Of a DNA stretch of 64,000 nt, positions 32,144 to 40,686 are shown piece after piece. Position 1 is the first letter of the stretch. Each line of letters starts with the position of its first letter. The notes beneath the pieces are model-generated. The model was not told where the DNA came from and ran no database searches. It saw only the letters and a program-made list of their open reading frames with translations. This DNA is from an uncultured Paracoccaceae bacterium (GTDB lineage Bacteria; Pseudomonadota; Alphaproteobacteria; Rhodobacterales; Rhodobacteraceae): positions 1 through 64,000 of the forward strand of contig OY288157.1 in the NCBI GenBank assembly GCA_958439195.1, in the 5' to 3' direction. The position numbers and the translations under genes were made by a program.

Positions 32144-34417
32144 ATGGCGGAACGGGAAGTCGGGCAGTTGACCGAGGCCGAGGCGCAAGAGGAACTTGCG
32201 CGGTTGGCCGTGGCGATTGCTGCGGCGAATGCTGCCTATCATAGATTGGACGCGCCCGAGATTTCGGATGCAGACTATGATGCGCTGAAACGGCGCAACG
32301 CCGAGATTGAGGCGCAATTTCCGCATTTGAAGCGCGTGGACAGCCCATCGGAAGCGGTGGGCGCGGCTGTGGCGGACGGGTTTGGCAAGGTCCGCCATGC
32401 GGTGCGGATGCTGTCGCTTGAAAACGCATTCGAGCCGGAGGACGTGGCGGAATTCGACACGCGGGTCCGCAGTTTTCTGGGGGCGGGCGCGCGCGGGCCA
32501 CAGGGAGGCGACGGCGGGGGCATCGCCTATACCGCCGAGCCGAAAATCGACGGCCTATCGCTGAGCCTGCGCTATGAAGGCGGGCGGCTGGCGCAGGCGG
32601 CGACGCGGGGCGATGGCGAGGTGGGTGAGAATGTCACCGAAAATGCCCGGACGATTGCCGATATTCCGCAGGTCCTGACCGGTGCGCCCGACGTGCTGGA
32701 GGTGCGCGGAGAGGTCTATATGTCCCATGCCGATTTTGCGGCGCTGAACGCGCGGCAGGCGGCGAAGGGGGACAAGGTTTTTGCCAACCCGCGCAACGCG
32801 GCGGCGGGGTCATTGCGGCAACTGGACGCCACGATCACGGCAGCGCGGCCCTTGCGGTTCTTTGCCTATGCCTGGGGGGCGCTGTCAGAGCCATTGGCTG
32901 GTTCGCAGTTTGCAGCAATTTCCCGGCTCAAGACCTTGGGGTTTCAAACGAATCCGCTGACCGTGCTGTGTTCTGGGCCGGAGGAGATGTTGGCGCATTA
33001 CCGCGCGATCGAGGCACAGCGTGCGACCTTGGGCTATGACATCGACGGGGTGGTCTACAAGGTCGACGATCTGGCCTTGCAAGGGCGGCTGGGGTTCCGG
33101 TCTACCACGCCGCGATGGGCGATTGCGCATAAATTCCCGGCTGAACTGGCCTGGACGCGGCTGGAGGCCATCGACATTCAGGTGGGGCGCACCGGTGCGC
33201 TGTCACCCGTGGCGCGGCTGGCACCGGTGACGGTGGGCGGGGTCGTGGTGTCGAACGCCACGTTGCACAATGAGGATTACATCGCCGGGCAGGATTCGCG
33301 TGGTGGGGCTATCCGGGGCGGCAAGGATATTCGGGTGGGCGATTGGGTGCAGGTCTACCGCGCGGGGGATGTGATCCCGAAGATCGCGGATGTGGATCTG
33401 GGGCGGCGGCCCGATGGGGCGGTGCCCTATGTGTTTCCGCAGATCTGCCCGGATTGCGGATCGCCCGCCGTGCGCGAGGAGGGGGATTCGGTGCGGCGCT
33501 GCACCGGCGGGCTGATCTGCCCGGCGCAGGCGGTGGAGCGGTTGGTGCATTTCGTGGGGCGTTCGGCCTTTGACATCGAAGGTTTGGGGCGCAAGCAGAT
33601 TGAGATGTTTTTTGCCGATGACATCCTGCCCGTGAAAGAGCCTGCGGATATCTTCACGCTTGCGGCAAGAGATGGCGCCAACCCTTTGCAGAAGTTGAAG
33701 AATCGGGATGGGTTCGGCGAGCGGTCGGTGACCAACCTTTGGGCTGCGATTGAAGACAAGCGGCGGATCGCCCTGTCGCGGCTGATCTTTGCGCTGGGAA
33801 TGCGCCATGTGGGCGAGGTGGCGGCGCAGGATCTGGCCCGGCATTACGGCAGTTGGGCGGCGCTGGCGGCGGCGGTTGATCTGGCGCGTCCGGCCGCGCT
33901 GGCCCATCGCGCGGCGGATGAGGCGGAAGCGGAGGAGCGGTATACTGCGCTGGCCGAGGGGCGGCGGGTGCGCGCCAAAGAGGTGCGGGATCGGGTGTTT
34001 GCGGCGCTTGCCGTGCCACAGGATGCGGCGGCGGCCTGGCAAGAGTTGATCACCGGCGATGGGATCGGGCCGGTTCTGGCGCTGTCGCTGTCGGATACGC
34101 TGGCCAACCCGGAGGAGCGGGCGTCGATCGAGCGGTTGGTGGCGCATCTGGAGGTGCTGCCGCCCGAGGCGCGGGCGACGGCGTCGCCTGTTGCCGGGTT
34201 GACGGTGGTGTTCACCGGGTCGCTGGAGCGGATGACACGGGCGGAGGCCAAGGCGCGGGCCGAGGCGTTGGGCGCCAAGGTGGCGGGGTCGGTCAGTGCC
34301 AAGACCGATCTGCTGGTGGCCGGGCCGGGGGCGGGCTCAAAAGCCAAGGATGCCGAACGGCTGGGCGTGAAGATGATCGACGAGGACGGGTGGCTTGCCC
34401 TGATCGCGGGCGCATGA
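32144..34417 (+). CDS. ligA: NAD-dependent DNA ligase
   Basis: A 757-residue bacterial replicative ligase, longer than the usual 660-710. The adenylated lysine is Lys134 in AEPKIDGLSL. Order of domains: Ia and adenylation (1-340), OB fold, zinc finger (Cys-rich CPDCGSPAVREEGDSVRRC and GLICPAQ, about 430-465), HhH region, and C-terminal BRCT (about 685-757: GLTVVFTGSLERMTRAEA). The extra length comes from a Gly-rich insert in the adenylation domain (GARGPQGGDGGG, about 115-126) and from Ala/Glu-rich sequence before the BRCT. Its stop overlaps recG (ATGA). Confidence 0.97.
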   Translation: MAEREVGQLTEAEAQEELARLAVAIAAANAAYHRLDAPEISDADYDALKRRNAEIEAQFPHLKRVDSPSEAVGAAVADGFGKVRHAVRMLSLENAFEPEDVAEFDTRVRSFLGAGARGPQGGDGGGIAYTAEPKIDGLSLSLRYEGGRLAQAATRGDGEVGENVTENARTIADIPQVLTGAPDVLEVRGEVYMSHADFAALNARQAAKGDKVFANPRNAAAGSLRQLDATITAARPLRFFAYAWGALSEPLAGSQFAAISRLKTLGFQTNPLTVLCSGPEEMLAHYRAIEAQRATLGYDIDGVVYKVDDLALQGRLGFRSTTPRWAIAHKFPAELAWTRLEAIDIQVGRTGALSPVARLAPVTVGGVVVSNATLHNEDYIAGQDSRGGAIRGGKDIRVGDWVQVYRAGDVIPKIADVDLGRRPDGAVPYVFPQICPDCGSPAVREEGDSVRRCTGGLICPAQAVERLVHFVGRSAFDIEGLGRKQIEMFFADDILPVKEPADIFTLAARDGANPLQKLKNRDGFGERSVTNLWAAIEDKRRIALSRLIFALGMRHVGEVAAQDLARHYGSWAALAAAVDLARPAALAHRAADEAEAEERYTALAEGRRVRAKEVRDRVFAALAVPQDAAAAWQELITGDGIGPVLALSLSDTLANPEERASIERLVAHLEVLPPEARATASPVAGLTVVFTGSLERMTRAEAKARAEALGAKVAGSVSAKTDLLVAGPGAGSKAKDAERLGVKMIDEDGWLALIAGA

Positions 34418-36498
34418 ACCGGCCGGTCGAACTTTTCCCGTTGTTTGCCGGGCTGGAAACGCTGGAGGGCGTGGGGGAAAAGACGGCCCGCGCCTTTGAC
34501 GGGCTGGGGGTGCAGCGGCCAAAGGACCTGCTGTATCTGCTGCCACATTCCGGGGTGGACCGGGCGCGCAAGGCCAGCATCCGTGAGGTGGTGGCCCCCT
34601 GCACCGTGACGGTGGAGGTCGAGGTGGGGGCGCATTTTCCGCCGCGGACCAAGGGCAAGCCTTACCGCGTGATGGTGCGCGATGCGGTGATGGAATTCAC
34701 GCTGGTCTATTTCCATGCGCGGGGGGATTACCTGACCAAGCTGCTGCCGACGGGACAAAGGCGGCTGATTTCCGGCAAGCTGGAGCTGTTCGACGGGATC
34801 GCCCAGATGGTGCATCCCGATCATGTCTTGCGGGTCGAGGAAGCCGAGGAGCTGCCAAGCTATGAGCCTGTCTATCCGCTGACGGCGGGGGTGACACAGC
34901 GGTTGGTGGCGAAGGCGGTGGCCGGGGCTTTGGCGCGCGCCCCGGACCTGGCGGAGTGGATCGACGGGCCTTTGCTGGAGCGGGAGGGATGGCCCGGCTG
35001 GCGGGCGGCGCTGCTGGCGGCGCATGGGCCGCAGGGGGCGGCGGATCTGGCGCCCACGCATCCGGCGCGGCAACGTCTGGCTTATGATGAATTCCTTGCA
35101 CATCAATTGACGCTGGCCTTGGCGCGGGCGACGCTGCGGCGGCAGAAGGGGCTGCCCACGGTTGGGACCGGTGCGTTGCAGGCGCGGGTTCTGGCCAGCC
35201 TGCCTTATGCGCCGACGGGGGCGCAGAGCCGTGCGCTGCGCGAGATCGCGCTTGATATGGAAGCGCCCTTTCGGATGAACCGGCTTTTGCAGGGTGATGT
35301 GGGGGCGGGCAAGACCCTGGTCGCGCTGCTGGCGCTGTTGGTGGCGGTCGAGGCCGGGGGGCAGGGCGTGCTGATGGCCCCCACGGAAATCTTGGCGCGG
35401 CAGCATCACGAAGGGCTGGCCCCGCTGGCGGCTGCGGCGGGGGTGCGGCTGGAATTGCTGACCGGCCGCGACAAGGGGGCAGAGCGGGCGGCCAAGCTGC
35501 GCGATCTGGCCGAGGGGCGGATCGGCATTCTGGTGGGCACCCATGCGGTGTTTCAAAAGGATGTGCATTTCCACGATCTTCGGTTGGCGATCGTGGATGA
35601 ACAGCACCGTTTTGGTGTGGCGCAGCGGATGGAATTGGGGGCCAAAGGGGCGGCCACGGATACGCTGGTAATGACGGCAACCCCGATCCCCCGGTCGCTC
35701 GCGCTGGCCAGTTACGGCGATATGGATGTGTCGGTGCTGGATGAAAAGCCGCCGGGGCGAAAGCCGATCCGCACGGTGCTGGTGTCCACTGCGCGGATGG
35801 ATGAGGTGGTGGCGCATTTGCGCCAGGCTGTGGCCGAGGGGCGGCAGGCCTATTGGGTGTGCCCGCTGGTCGAGGATTCCGAAGTGCTGGATTATGCCAG
35901 CGCCGAGGCGCGGTTTCAGCATCTGCGCGCGGCCTTTGGCGATGTGGTGGGCATGGTGCATGGGCAGATGCCGCCGGCTGACAAGGATGCCGCGATGGCA
36001 CGATTTGTGGCGGGTAAGACGAAGGTTCTGGTGGCGACCACGGTGATCGAGGTGGGGGTGAACGTGCCCAATGCCAGCATCATGGTGATCGAACGGGCGG
36101 AAAGTTTCGGGCTGGCGCAACTGCACCAGTTGCGCGGACGGGTGGGGCGCGGGACGGCCGAGTCGACCTGCCTGTTGATGTATCAGGCGCCGCTGTCCGA
36201 AGGGGGCGAGCGGCGATTGAAGGTGCTGCGCGATACCGAGGACGGGTTCCGTATCGCCGAGGAAGATCTGGCGATGCGGGGGGCCGGTGATCTGATTGGC
36301 ACCGCGCAGTCGGGGTTGCCGCGGTTTCGGGTGGCCGATCTGGAACGGCAGGGCGCGCTGATGGCGATTGCCCAGACCGATGCGCGGCGGTTGCTGGCGG
36401 ATGACCCGGATCTGAGCAGCCCGCGCGGCAAGGCGGCGCGGATGTTGCTGTGGCTGTTGGATCAGGATCGGGCGATCCGGTTGATTCAGGTGGGATGA
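34414..36498 (+). CDS. recG: ATP-dependent DNA helicase RecG
   Basis: A 694-residue helicase that remodels stalled replication forks and Holliday junctions. N-terminal wedge/OB domain (about 1-240), then superfamily-2 helicase motifs: LLQGDVGAGKTLVA (about residues 290-305), DEQHRFG (about 394), TATPIPRSLA, and motif V-VI ATTVIEVGVNVPNA and QLRGRVGRG. The C-terminal TRG-type segment GFRIAEEDLAMRGAGDLIGTAQSG is present. Start ATG 34414 shares four bases with the ligA stop, so the two repair genes form one operon. A LexA-type operator cluster lies about 75 bp behind the stop and belongs to the next small ORF. Confidence 0.97.
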   Translation: MNRPVELFPLFAGLETLEGVGEKTARAFDGLGVQRPKDLLYLLPHSGVDRARKASIREVVAPCTVTVEVEVGAHFPPRTKGKPYRVMVRDAVMEFTLVYFHARGDYLTKLLPTGQRRLISGKLELFDGIAQMVHPDHVLRVEEAEELPSYEPVYPLTAGVTQRLVAKAVAGALARAPDLAEWIDGPLLEREGWPGWRAALLAAHGPQGAADLAPTHPARQRLAYDEFLAHQLTLALARATLRRQKGLPTVGTGALQARVLASLPYAPTGAQSRALREIALDMEAPFRMNRLLQGDVGAGKTLVALLALLVAVEAGGQGVLMAPTEILARQHHEGLAPLAAAAGVRLELLTGRDKGAERAAKLRDLAEGRIGILVGTHAVFQKDVHFHDLRLAIVDEQHRFGVAQRMELGAKGAATDTLVMTATPIPRSLALASYGDMDVSVLDEKPPGRKPIRTVLVSTARMDEVVAHLRQAVAEGRQAYWVCPLVEDSEVLDYASAEARFQHLRAAFGDVVGMVHGQMPPADKDAAMARFVAGKTKVLVATTVIEVGVNVPNASIMVIERAESFGLAQLHQLRGRVGRGTAESTCLLMYQAPLSEGGERRLKVLRDTEDGFRIAEEDLAMRGAGDLIGTAQSGLPRFRVADLERQGALMAIAQTDARRLLADDPDLSSPRGKAARMLLWLLDQDRAIRLIQVG

Positions 36499-36565
36499 CG
36501 CGCAGTCGGCATCGTCAAAACCGGTATCAGGGGCGAGGCTGTTCCCAACTTTCTATCCTGTGCAG

Positions 36566-36609
36566 GAACGGATGTTCTTTATATGAACACGAATGTTCTT
36601 AAAAAGTTC
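36566..36609 (+). promoter_or_regulatory. LexA (SOS) box cluster
   Basis: A perfect alphaproteobacterial SOS box, GTTC-TTAAAAA-GTTC (36595-36609), direct repeat with 7-base spacing. It is accompanied by GTTC-TTTATAT-GAAC (36574-36588), an inverted pair with the same spacing, and by GAAC at 36566. The direct repeat ends just before a candidate -35, so LexA would block transcription of the small ORF at 36666. Confidence 0.75.
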
Positions 36610-36639
36610 TTTACAGGCGGTTAGGAATATGAGAACAAT
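36610..36639 (+). promoter_or_regulatory. candidate promoter of the small SOS ORF
   Basis: TTTACA (36610-36615), an 18-base spacer, AACAAT (36634-36639). It lies directly behind the LexA box and 27 bp before the start codon. A GAAC (36633-36636) overlaps the -10. Confidence 0.45.
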
Positions 36640-36665
36640 TTAGCAACAAAAGCATGGAGGTGATG

Positions 36666-36788
36666 ATGCTGACCGAAATCAAGGACATTCTGGCCCGTTC
36701 GCGCGCCACAGTGGTTGAAGACACGATCGGTGTTGTCGCGCTGTTCACCCTGCTTTTTGCCTGCCTGCATCTGTTTGGCACGGCCTGA
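36666..36788 (+). CDS. 40-residue single-span membrane protein, predicted SOS-induced
   Basis: A short ORF with an ideal ribosome-binding site: GGAGGTGA (36656-36663) then ATG 36666 (an adjacent in-frame ATG lies at 36663). The protein has an amphipathic charged N-terminus (MLTEIKDILARSRATVVED) and one hydrophobic span (about 20-38, TIGVVALFTLLFACLHLF). It ends before a strong terminator, so it is a complete monocistronic unit of operator, promoter, ORF and terminator. By analogy with Caulobacter SidA, a LexA-controlled 29-residue membrane protein that blocks FtsW/FtsN, an SOS cell-division inhibitor role is plausible, but I do not recognise sequence homology. Alternative: a toxin-like small membrane protein. 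Confidence 0.72.
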   Translation: MLTEIKDILARSRATVVEDTIGVVALFTLLFACLHLFGTA

Positions 36789-36883
36789 CGTTTCTGCCTG
36801 CGCTCCGTTTCCTGGCTGTGCCTGTCCCCAAGTGGCACACGGTTGGCTGTCCTGCCTGTCCGCCCCGGAACGAAACGCCACTG

Positions 36884-36916
36884 CCGCCGCCGTCGCAAGA
36901 CGTGCGGCGGTTTTTT
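36884..36916 (+). terminator. rho-independent terminator of the small SOS ORF
   Basis: CCGCCG-C-CGTC-GCAA-GACG-TG-CGGCGG followed by TTTTTT (36911-36916). About 95 bp of apparently empty sequence separates it from the stop of the small ORF at 36788. Confidence 0.9.
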
Positions 36917-36944
36917 CATTCTGGAATGAACAGGGGATAAAGGA

Positions 36945-37397
36945 TCAGCCCGCCGCGCGCGCCTTGGCCGCTTCGTCCATCGCGGCGAGGGTGGCATCCA
37001 GCGCCAGCAGGATCGAGGCGTGGCGGTTGGCATAGTCGCGTGCCGGAAGCAGCACTTCGAACCCGTCAAAAGGGGCCTGCGGCACCGGGCCACCCCGTTT
37101 GAGCATAGCTTCAAGTTCCGCACGGGCGCGGGCCAGTTCGGGCTGTGTGCGCCCGATCATCACCTGTCCCGATACCGCGGCAGAGGCCTGGCCAAGCGCG
37201 CAAGCCTTTACATCCTGGCCATAGGTGGCGATGCGGTCGCCGTCCATCGTCAGGTCCACGGTCACGGTGGAACCGCACAGAGGCGAGCGTTTGCGCGCCG
37301 TGCCATGGGGGGCGGGCAGGCGCGTGTGATGCGGGATGTTGGCCGCAAGGTCCAGGATGCGGCCCGAATAGAGCTTGACCAGGTCGCTGTCGCTCAT
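36945..37397 (-). CDS. NifU/IscU-like Fe-S scaffold-family protein
   Basis: A 150-residue member of the Fe-S scaffold (NifU N-terminal/SufU) family. Conserved cysteines Cys41 (SPLCGSTVTVDL) and Cys66 (KACALGQASAA) are present, but the position of the third ligand cysteine of IscU (HCS motif) reads RHASILLALDA, with Ala in place of Cys. It may therefore bind clusters differently or act in another way. Start ATG 37397. It diverges from hisI with 65 bp between, a neighbourhood frequently seen in Rhodobacterales. No Fe-S machinery lies adjacent. Confidence 0.85.
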   Translation of the reverse strand: MSDSDLVKLYSGRILDLAANIPHHTRLPAPHGTARKRSPLCGSTVTVDLTMDGDRIATYGQDVKACALGQASAAVSGQVMIGRTQPELARARAELEAMLKRGGPVPQAPFDGFEVLLPARDYANRHASILLALDATLAAMDEAAKARAAG

Positions 37398-37462
37398 GCC
37401 TTTTCCTCCGGCGGTGTGTGGCATAGATAGGCCGCTCTGTTGCCCCTGCCAAGGAGAAGGCG

Positions 37463-37822
37463 ATGTCCTTTGATCCCACAAGCCTGAAATACGATGCCCA
37501 GGGCCTGATCCCCTGCGTTGCGCAGGATCGTGCAACGGGCGAGGTGCTGATGATGGCCTGGATGACGGCCGAGGCGGTGGCGCGCACGCTGGAAACGGGG
37601 CGCGTGACGTATTGGAGCCGGTCGCGGGCGGCGTTCTGGGTAAAGGGCGAGACGTCGGGCCATGTGCAGCGACTGGTGGAGTTGCGGGTGGATTGCGACC
37701 GGGATTGTCTGCTGGCGCTGGTGGATCAGACGGGGCCAGCCTGCCATACCAATCGGCGGTCGTGTTTCTATACGGCGGTGCGGGATGGGGACGAGGTTGT
37801 GCTGACCACGCCGATGGAGTGA
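37463..37822 (+). CDS. hisI: phosphoribosyl-AMP cyclohydrolase
   Basis: A 119-residue enzyme of histidine synthesis (third step), opening the purine ring of PR-AMP. Metal-binding and catalytic segments: LMMAWMTAEAV, RVTYWSRSRAAFWVKGETSG, VDCDRDCLLALVDQ and CHTNRRSCFY. Length is normal for a monofunctional HisI. An AAGGAGAAGGCG ribosome-binding site precedes ATG 37463. It stands alone here, away from other his genes, with a NifU-like gene divergent and gluQ convergent. Confidence 0.96.
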   Translation: MSFDPTSLKYDAQGLIPCVAQDRATGEVLMMAWMTAEAVARTLETGRVTYWSRSRAAFWVKGETSGHVQRLVELRVDCDRDCLLALVDQTGPACHTNRRSCFYTAVRDGDEVVLTTPME

Positions 37823-37868
37823 GCCTGCCCCTTCGGAACAAGGCCGGGGTTCCGGTTCGGGAAGCGGA

Positions 37869-38708
37869 TCAAAGACCGACCATGCGGCGGATGTCGTGCG
37901 GGGTTGCGCCTTCGGCCCGGTATTTGGCGATAGCGCGGGCATCGTCACGCTTTGCCAGACGCTTGCCCTGATCATCGCGTATCAGGCGGTGATGGTGATA
38001 GGTGGGTGTGGGCAGACCCAGCAGGCGTTGCAGGATCACCTGGATTGGCGTGAATTCAAAAAGATCGTCACCCCGGATGACATGGGTGATCCCGTGATCG
38101 GCATCATCCAGCGCCGAGGCGAGGAAATAGGCCACGATATCTTCGCCTTTGCGGGACAGAACGACATCACCGATCTGCGCCAGAGCGGTGGCGGTGTCGA
38201 TCTGGTGTTGGCCTGCATGGGTGGGGCCGGTTTCGGTAAAGGTCAGGTCGTGGGCGGGGATTTGTTGCAAGGCGGCGGCAAGATCAAGGCGCAAGGCATC
38301 ACCGGGAAGGCGGCTGTTCATCGGGCGGCCGCGGCAGGTGCCGGGATAGACGTTGAACGCCACGCCTTCCTGTGGGGCCGCAAGTGCGGCGCGGATGTCC
38401 GACCGGGTGCAGGAGCAGGGATATATAAGGCCCTGCGTGATGAGGGGGGAAAGGCGGGCGTTGTAGGCAGCGATGTGGCCAGCCTGGCGGTGGATCGGTC
38501 CATCCCAGGCAAGGCCAAGCCAGGTCAGATCGTCGATAATCTGCGCTTCCCATTCCGGACGGCAGCGTTCCAAGTCGGTATCTTCCATCCGCAGCAGGAA
38601 TTGCCCCCCGGCGGTGCGGGCCATGTCATGCGCGAGGATCGCGGAATAGGCGTGGCCCAGATGCAGCGGCCCGGTTGGCGAAGGCGCGAAACGGGTGCGG
38701 AACATCAT
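37869..38708 (-). CDS. gluQ: glutamyl-Q tRNA(Asp) synthetase
   Basis: A 279-residue GluRS catalytic-domain paralogue that attaches glutamate to queuosine in tRNA-Asp. The class I HIGH motif reads HLGH (16-19) in FAPSPTGPLHLGHAYSAI; the zinc-site cysteines are in YPCSCTRSD and GTCRG; the KMSKS equivalent is KRLAKRDDARAI. It lacks the anticodon-binding domain of true GluRS, matching the length. The start ATG overlaps the trmFO stop (GAATGATG), so the two tRNA-modification genes are coupled. An alternate start is one codon later (38705). Confidence 0.93.
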   Translation of the reverse strand: MMFRTRFAPSPTGPLHLGHAYSAILAHDMARTAGGQFLLRMEDTDLERCRPEWEAQIIDDLTWLGLAWDGPIHRQAGHIAAYNARLSPLITQGLIYPCSCTRSDIRAALAAPQEGVAFNVYPGTCRGRPMNSRLPGDALRLDLAAALQQIPAHDLTFTETGPTHAGQHQIDTATALAQIGDVVLSRKGEDIVAYFLASALDDADHGITHVIRGDDLFEFTPIQVILQRLLGLPTPTYHHHRLIRDDQGKRLAKRDDARAIAKYRAEGATPHDIRRMVGL

Positions 38709-40072
38709 TCGGCGGCGGGTTGTTGTTCCATGGCGGATTGACCTGCAAGCCAGCGGGAAAAGCTGTCCTTGGCGCGGTCGGTATAGGCCTTGTAGCGATC
38801 CTTTCGGCCCTTGCGGCCCCCTTTGGCATCAATCGGGGGGAAAAGGCCAAAGTTCACGTTCATCGGTTGAAAGGTTTTCGCATCCGCGCCGCCTGTGATG
38901 TGGGTGATCAGCGCCCCCATGGCCGTATCAGGCGGCGGTGGGGGCAGGTGGCGGCCTAGGAGTTCTGCGGCTGCCATACGCCCTGCCAAAAGGCCCATCG
39001 CGGCGGATTCGACATAGCCTTCGACGCCGGTAACCTGCCCGGCAAAGCGGATATTGGGGCGGGATTTCAGGCGCATCTGGGCATCCAGCAGGGTGGGCGA
39101 ATTGATGAACGTGTTGCGGTGGATGCCGCCAAGCCGTGCGAAGGAAGCGTCCTCAAGCCCCGGAATCATTTTGAAAACAGAAGTTTGCGCGCCGTATTTC
39201 ATCTTGGTCTGGAAGCCCACGATGTTATACAGCGTGCCCAGTTTGTTGTCGCGGCGCAGTTGCACGACGGCATAGGGCTTCACGTCCGGGCGATGCGGGT
39301 TTGTCAGCCCCACAGGTTTCATCGGGCCAAAGCGCAGGGTTTCGCGGCCGCGTTCTGCCATCACTTCGATGGGCAGGCAGCCATCGAAGTAACCGGCCGT
39401 CTCGCCTTCCTTGAATTCGGTTTTGTCGGCTGCCAGCAGCGCGTCGATGAAGGCGTCATATTGGGCCTTGTCCATCGGGCAGTTCATATAGGCGGTCTGT
39501 TCTTCTGCCGTTTCGCCCTTGTCATAGCGCGACTGCATCCAGGCCACCGACATATCCACCGTGTCGGCATAGACGATGGGGGCGATGGCATCGAAGAAGG
39601 CCAGGCTGTCGGCCCCGGTGGCGGCGCGGATGCTGTCGGCCAAGGCGGCGGAGGTGAGGGGGCCGGTGGCGATGATCCAATGGCCATCGGCGGGCAGTTC
39701 GGTGATCTCGCCCGGTTCGACCGTGATCAGCGGATGGGCACGCAGGCGGGCGGTGACCGCCTCGGCAAAGGGATCGCGGTCCACGGCCAGCGCGCCGCCG
39801 GCGGGCAGGCGGTGGGCGCGGGCGGTTTGCATGATGATGCCATCCGCCGCCCCCATTTCCCAATGCAGAAGTCCCACGGCATTGCGTTCGTCATCATCTG
39901 ACCGGAAGGAATTGGAGCAGACCATTTCCGCAAGACTGCCAGTGCGGTGGGCGAATGTGCCGACTTGCGGGCGCATTTCGTGGATGATGACGCGGACGCC
40001 CAACTGGGCGGCCTGCCATGCGGCTTCGGACCCGGCCATGCCGCCGCCGATGATGTGAAGTGGCTTTGTCAT
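38705..40072 (-). CDS. trmFO: methylenetetrahydrofolate-tRNA-(uracil-5-)-methyltransferase
   Basis: A 455-residue folate/FAD-dependent enzyme forming m5U54 in the T-loop of tRNA. N-terminal FAD motif LHIIGGGMAGSEAAWQAA (about 5-22), followed by the family segments EMRPQVGTFAHRTGSLAEMVCSNSF and the C-terminal FQPMNVNFGLFPPI with GRKGRKDRYKAYTDRA. GidA-like paralogy exists but the length and C-terminus are TrmFO. It overlaps gluQ by four bases. Confidence 0.95.
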   Translation of the reverse strand: MTKPLHIIGGGMAGSEAAWQAAQLGVRVIIHEMRPQVGTFAHRTGSLAEMVCSNSFRSDDDERNAVGLLHWEMGAADGIIMQTARAHRLPAGGALAVDRDPFAEAVTARLRAHPLITVEPGEITELPADGHWIIATGPLTSAALADSIRAATGADSLAFFDAIAPIVYADTVDMSVAWMQSRYDKGETAEEQTAYMNCPMDKAQYDAFIDALLAADKTEFKEGETAGYFDGCLPIEVMAERGRETLRFGPMKPVGLTNPHRPDVKPYAVVQLRRDNKLGTLYNIVGFQTKMKYGAQTSVFKMIPGLEDASFARLGGIHRNTFINSPTLLDAQMRLKSRPNIRFAGQVTGVEGYVESAAMGLLAGRMAAAELLGRHLPPPPPDTAMGALITHITGGADAKTFQPMNVNFGLFPPIDAKGGRKGRKDRYKAYTDRAKDSFSRWLAGQSAMEQQPAAE

Positions 40073-40167
40073 GGTAAGGGATTTAGGCGTTTTGTGCCGA
40101 ATAGGAAAGGGCCGAGGCGATGGCCCCAGCCCCCTTTATTGCGACGCGAAAGGATGACCCGGAAGGA

Positions 40168-40545
40168 TCAGGCCTTGTCGATTGCCGGGCGGCCGGGGCC
40201 GTGGACAGCGAACATCAGCAGGCCACCGGCGATTGCGAGGTTCTTGAGGAACATGGCCATCTGCATCTGATCTGCGGGGGCGAAGTGGTAAAGAAAGCCT
40301 GCGACAACGCAGAAGGCGGCGGTGGCCAGCGCCACAATCCGGGTCTGGTAGCCGATGATCAGCAGCAGGCCGACCGCGATTTCAAAGATAACCGCAGGCC
40401 AGGCAAGAAATGCAGGCAGGCCACCCGAGGCGAGATAGCCCGAAAATCCGGCGACATCGCCAATCTTGCCAAGGCCGGCAACGAGGAAAAGGATGCCGAT
40501 AAGGATGCGGCCCACCAGCGGGCCGAAGGTGTTCAGTGCTTGCAT
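40168..40545 (-). CDS. DoxX-family membrane protein
   Basis: A 125-residue protein with four hydrophobic segments (about 10-28, 45-65, 68-88 and 95-115) and the DoxX-type GRILIGILFLVAGLGKIGDVAG start and GGLLMFAVHGPGR end. DoxX proteins are small membrane proteins with redox or unknown roles. No strongly linked neighbour: 140 bp upstream lies the small gene after gyrA, and 95 bp downstream trmFO begins on the same strand. Function cannot be assigned further. Confidence 0.9.
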   Translation of the reverse strand: MQALNTFGPLVGRILIGILFLVAGLGKIGDVAGFSGYLASGGLPAFLAWPAVIFEIAVGLLLIIGYQTRIVALATAAFCVVAGFLYHFAPADQMQMAMFLKNLAIAGGLLMFAVHGPGRPAIDKA

Positions 40546-40686
40546 GAAAATTGGTCCTGTCCGTGGATGCCAGTTGATCCGGTTTGGCGGTCTGTTCTTG
40601 TGACGACCGATGCGGTGGTGGTTACCGCAGTCTTGTGTTGCGCCAAAGGCCGATGGCCGCAGTCAGGTTGTGCGATGGCGCACGGA

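Noticed and set aside
33844..36126. 760-codon open frame opposite ligA and recG
   Set aside because: It spans the junction of two real genes, with no domain; antisense artefact.
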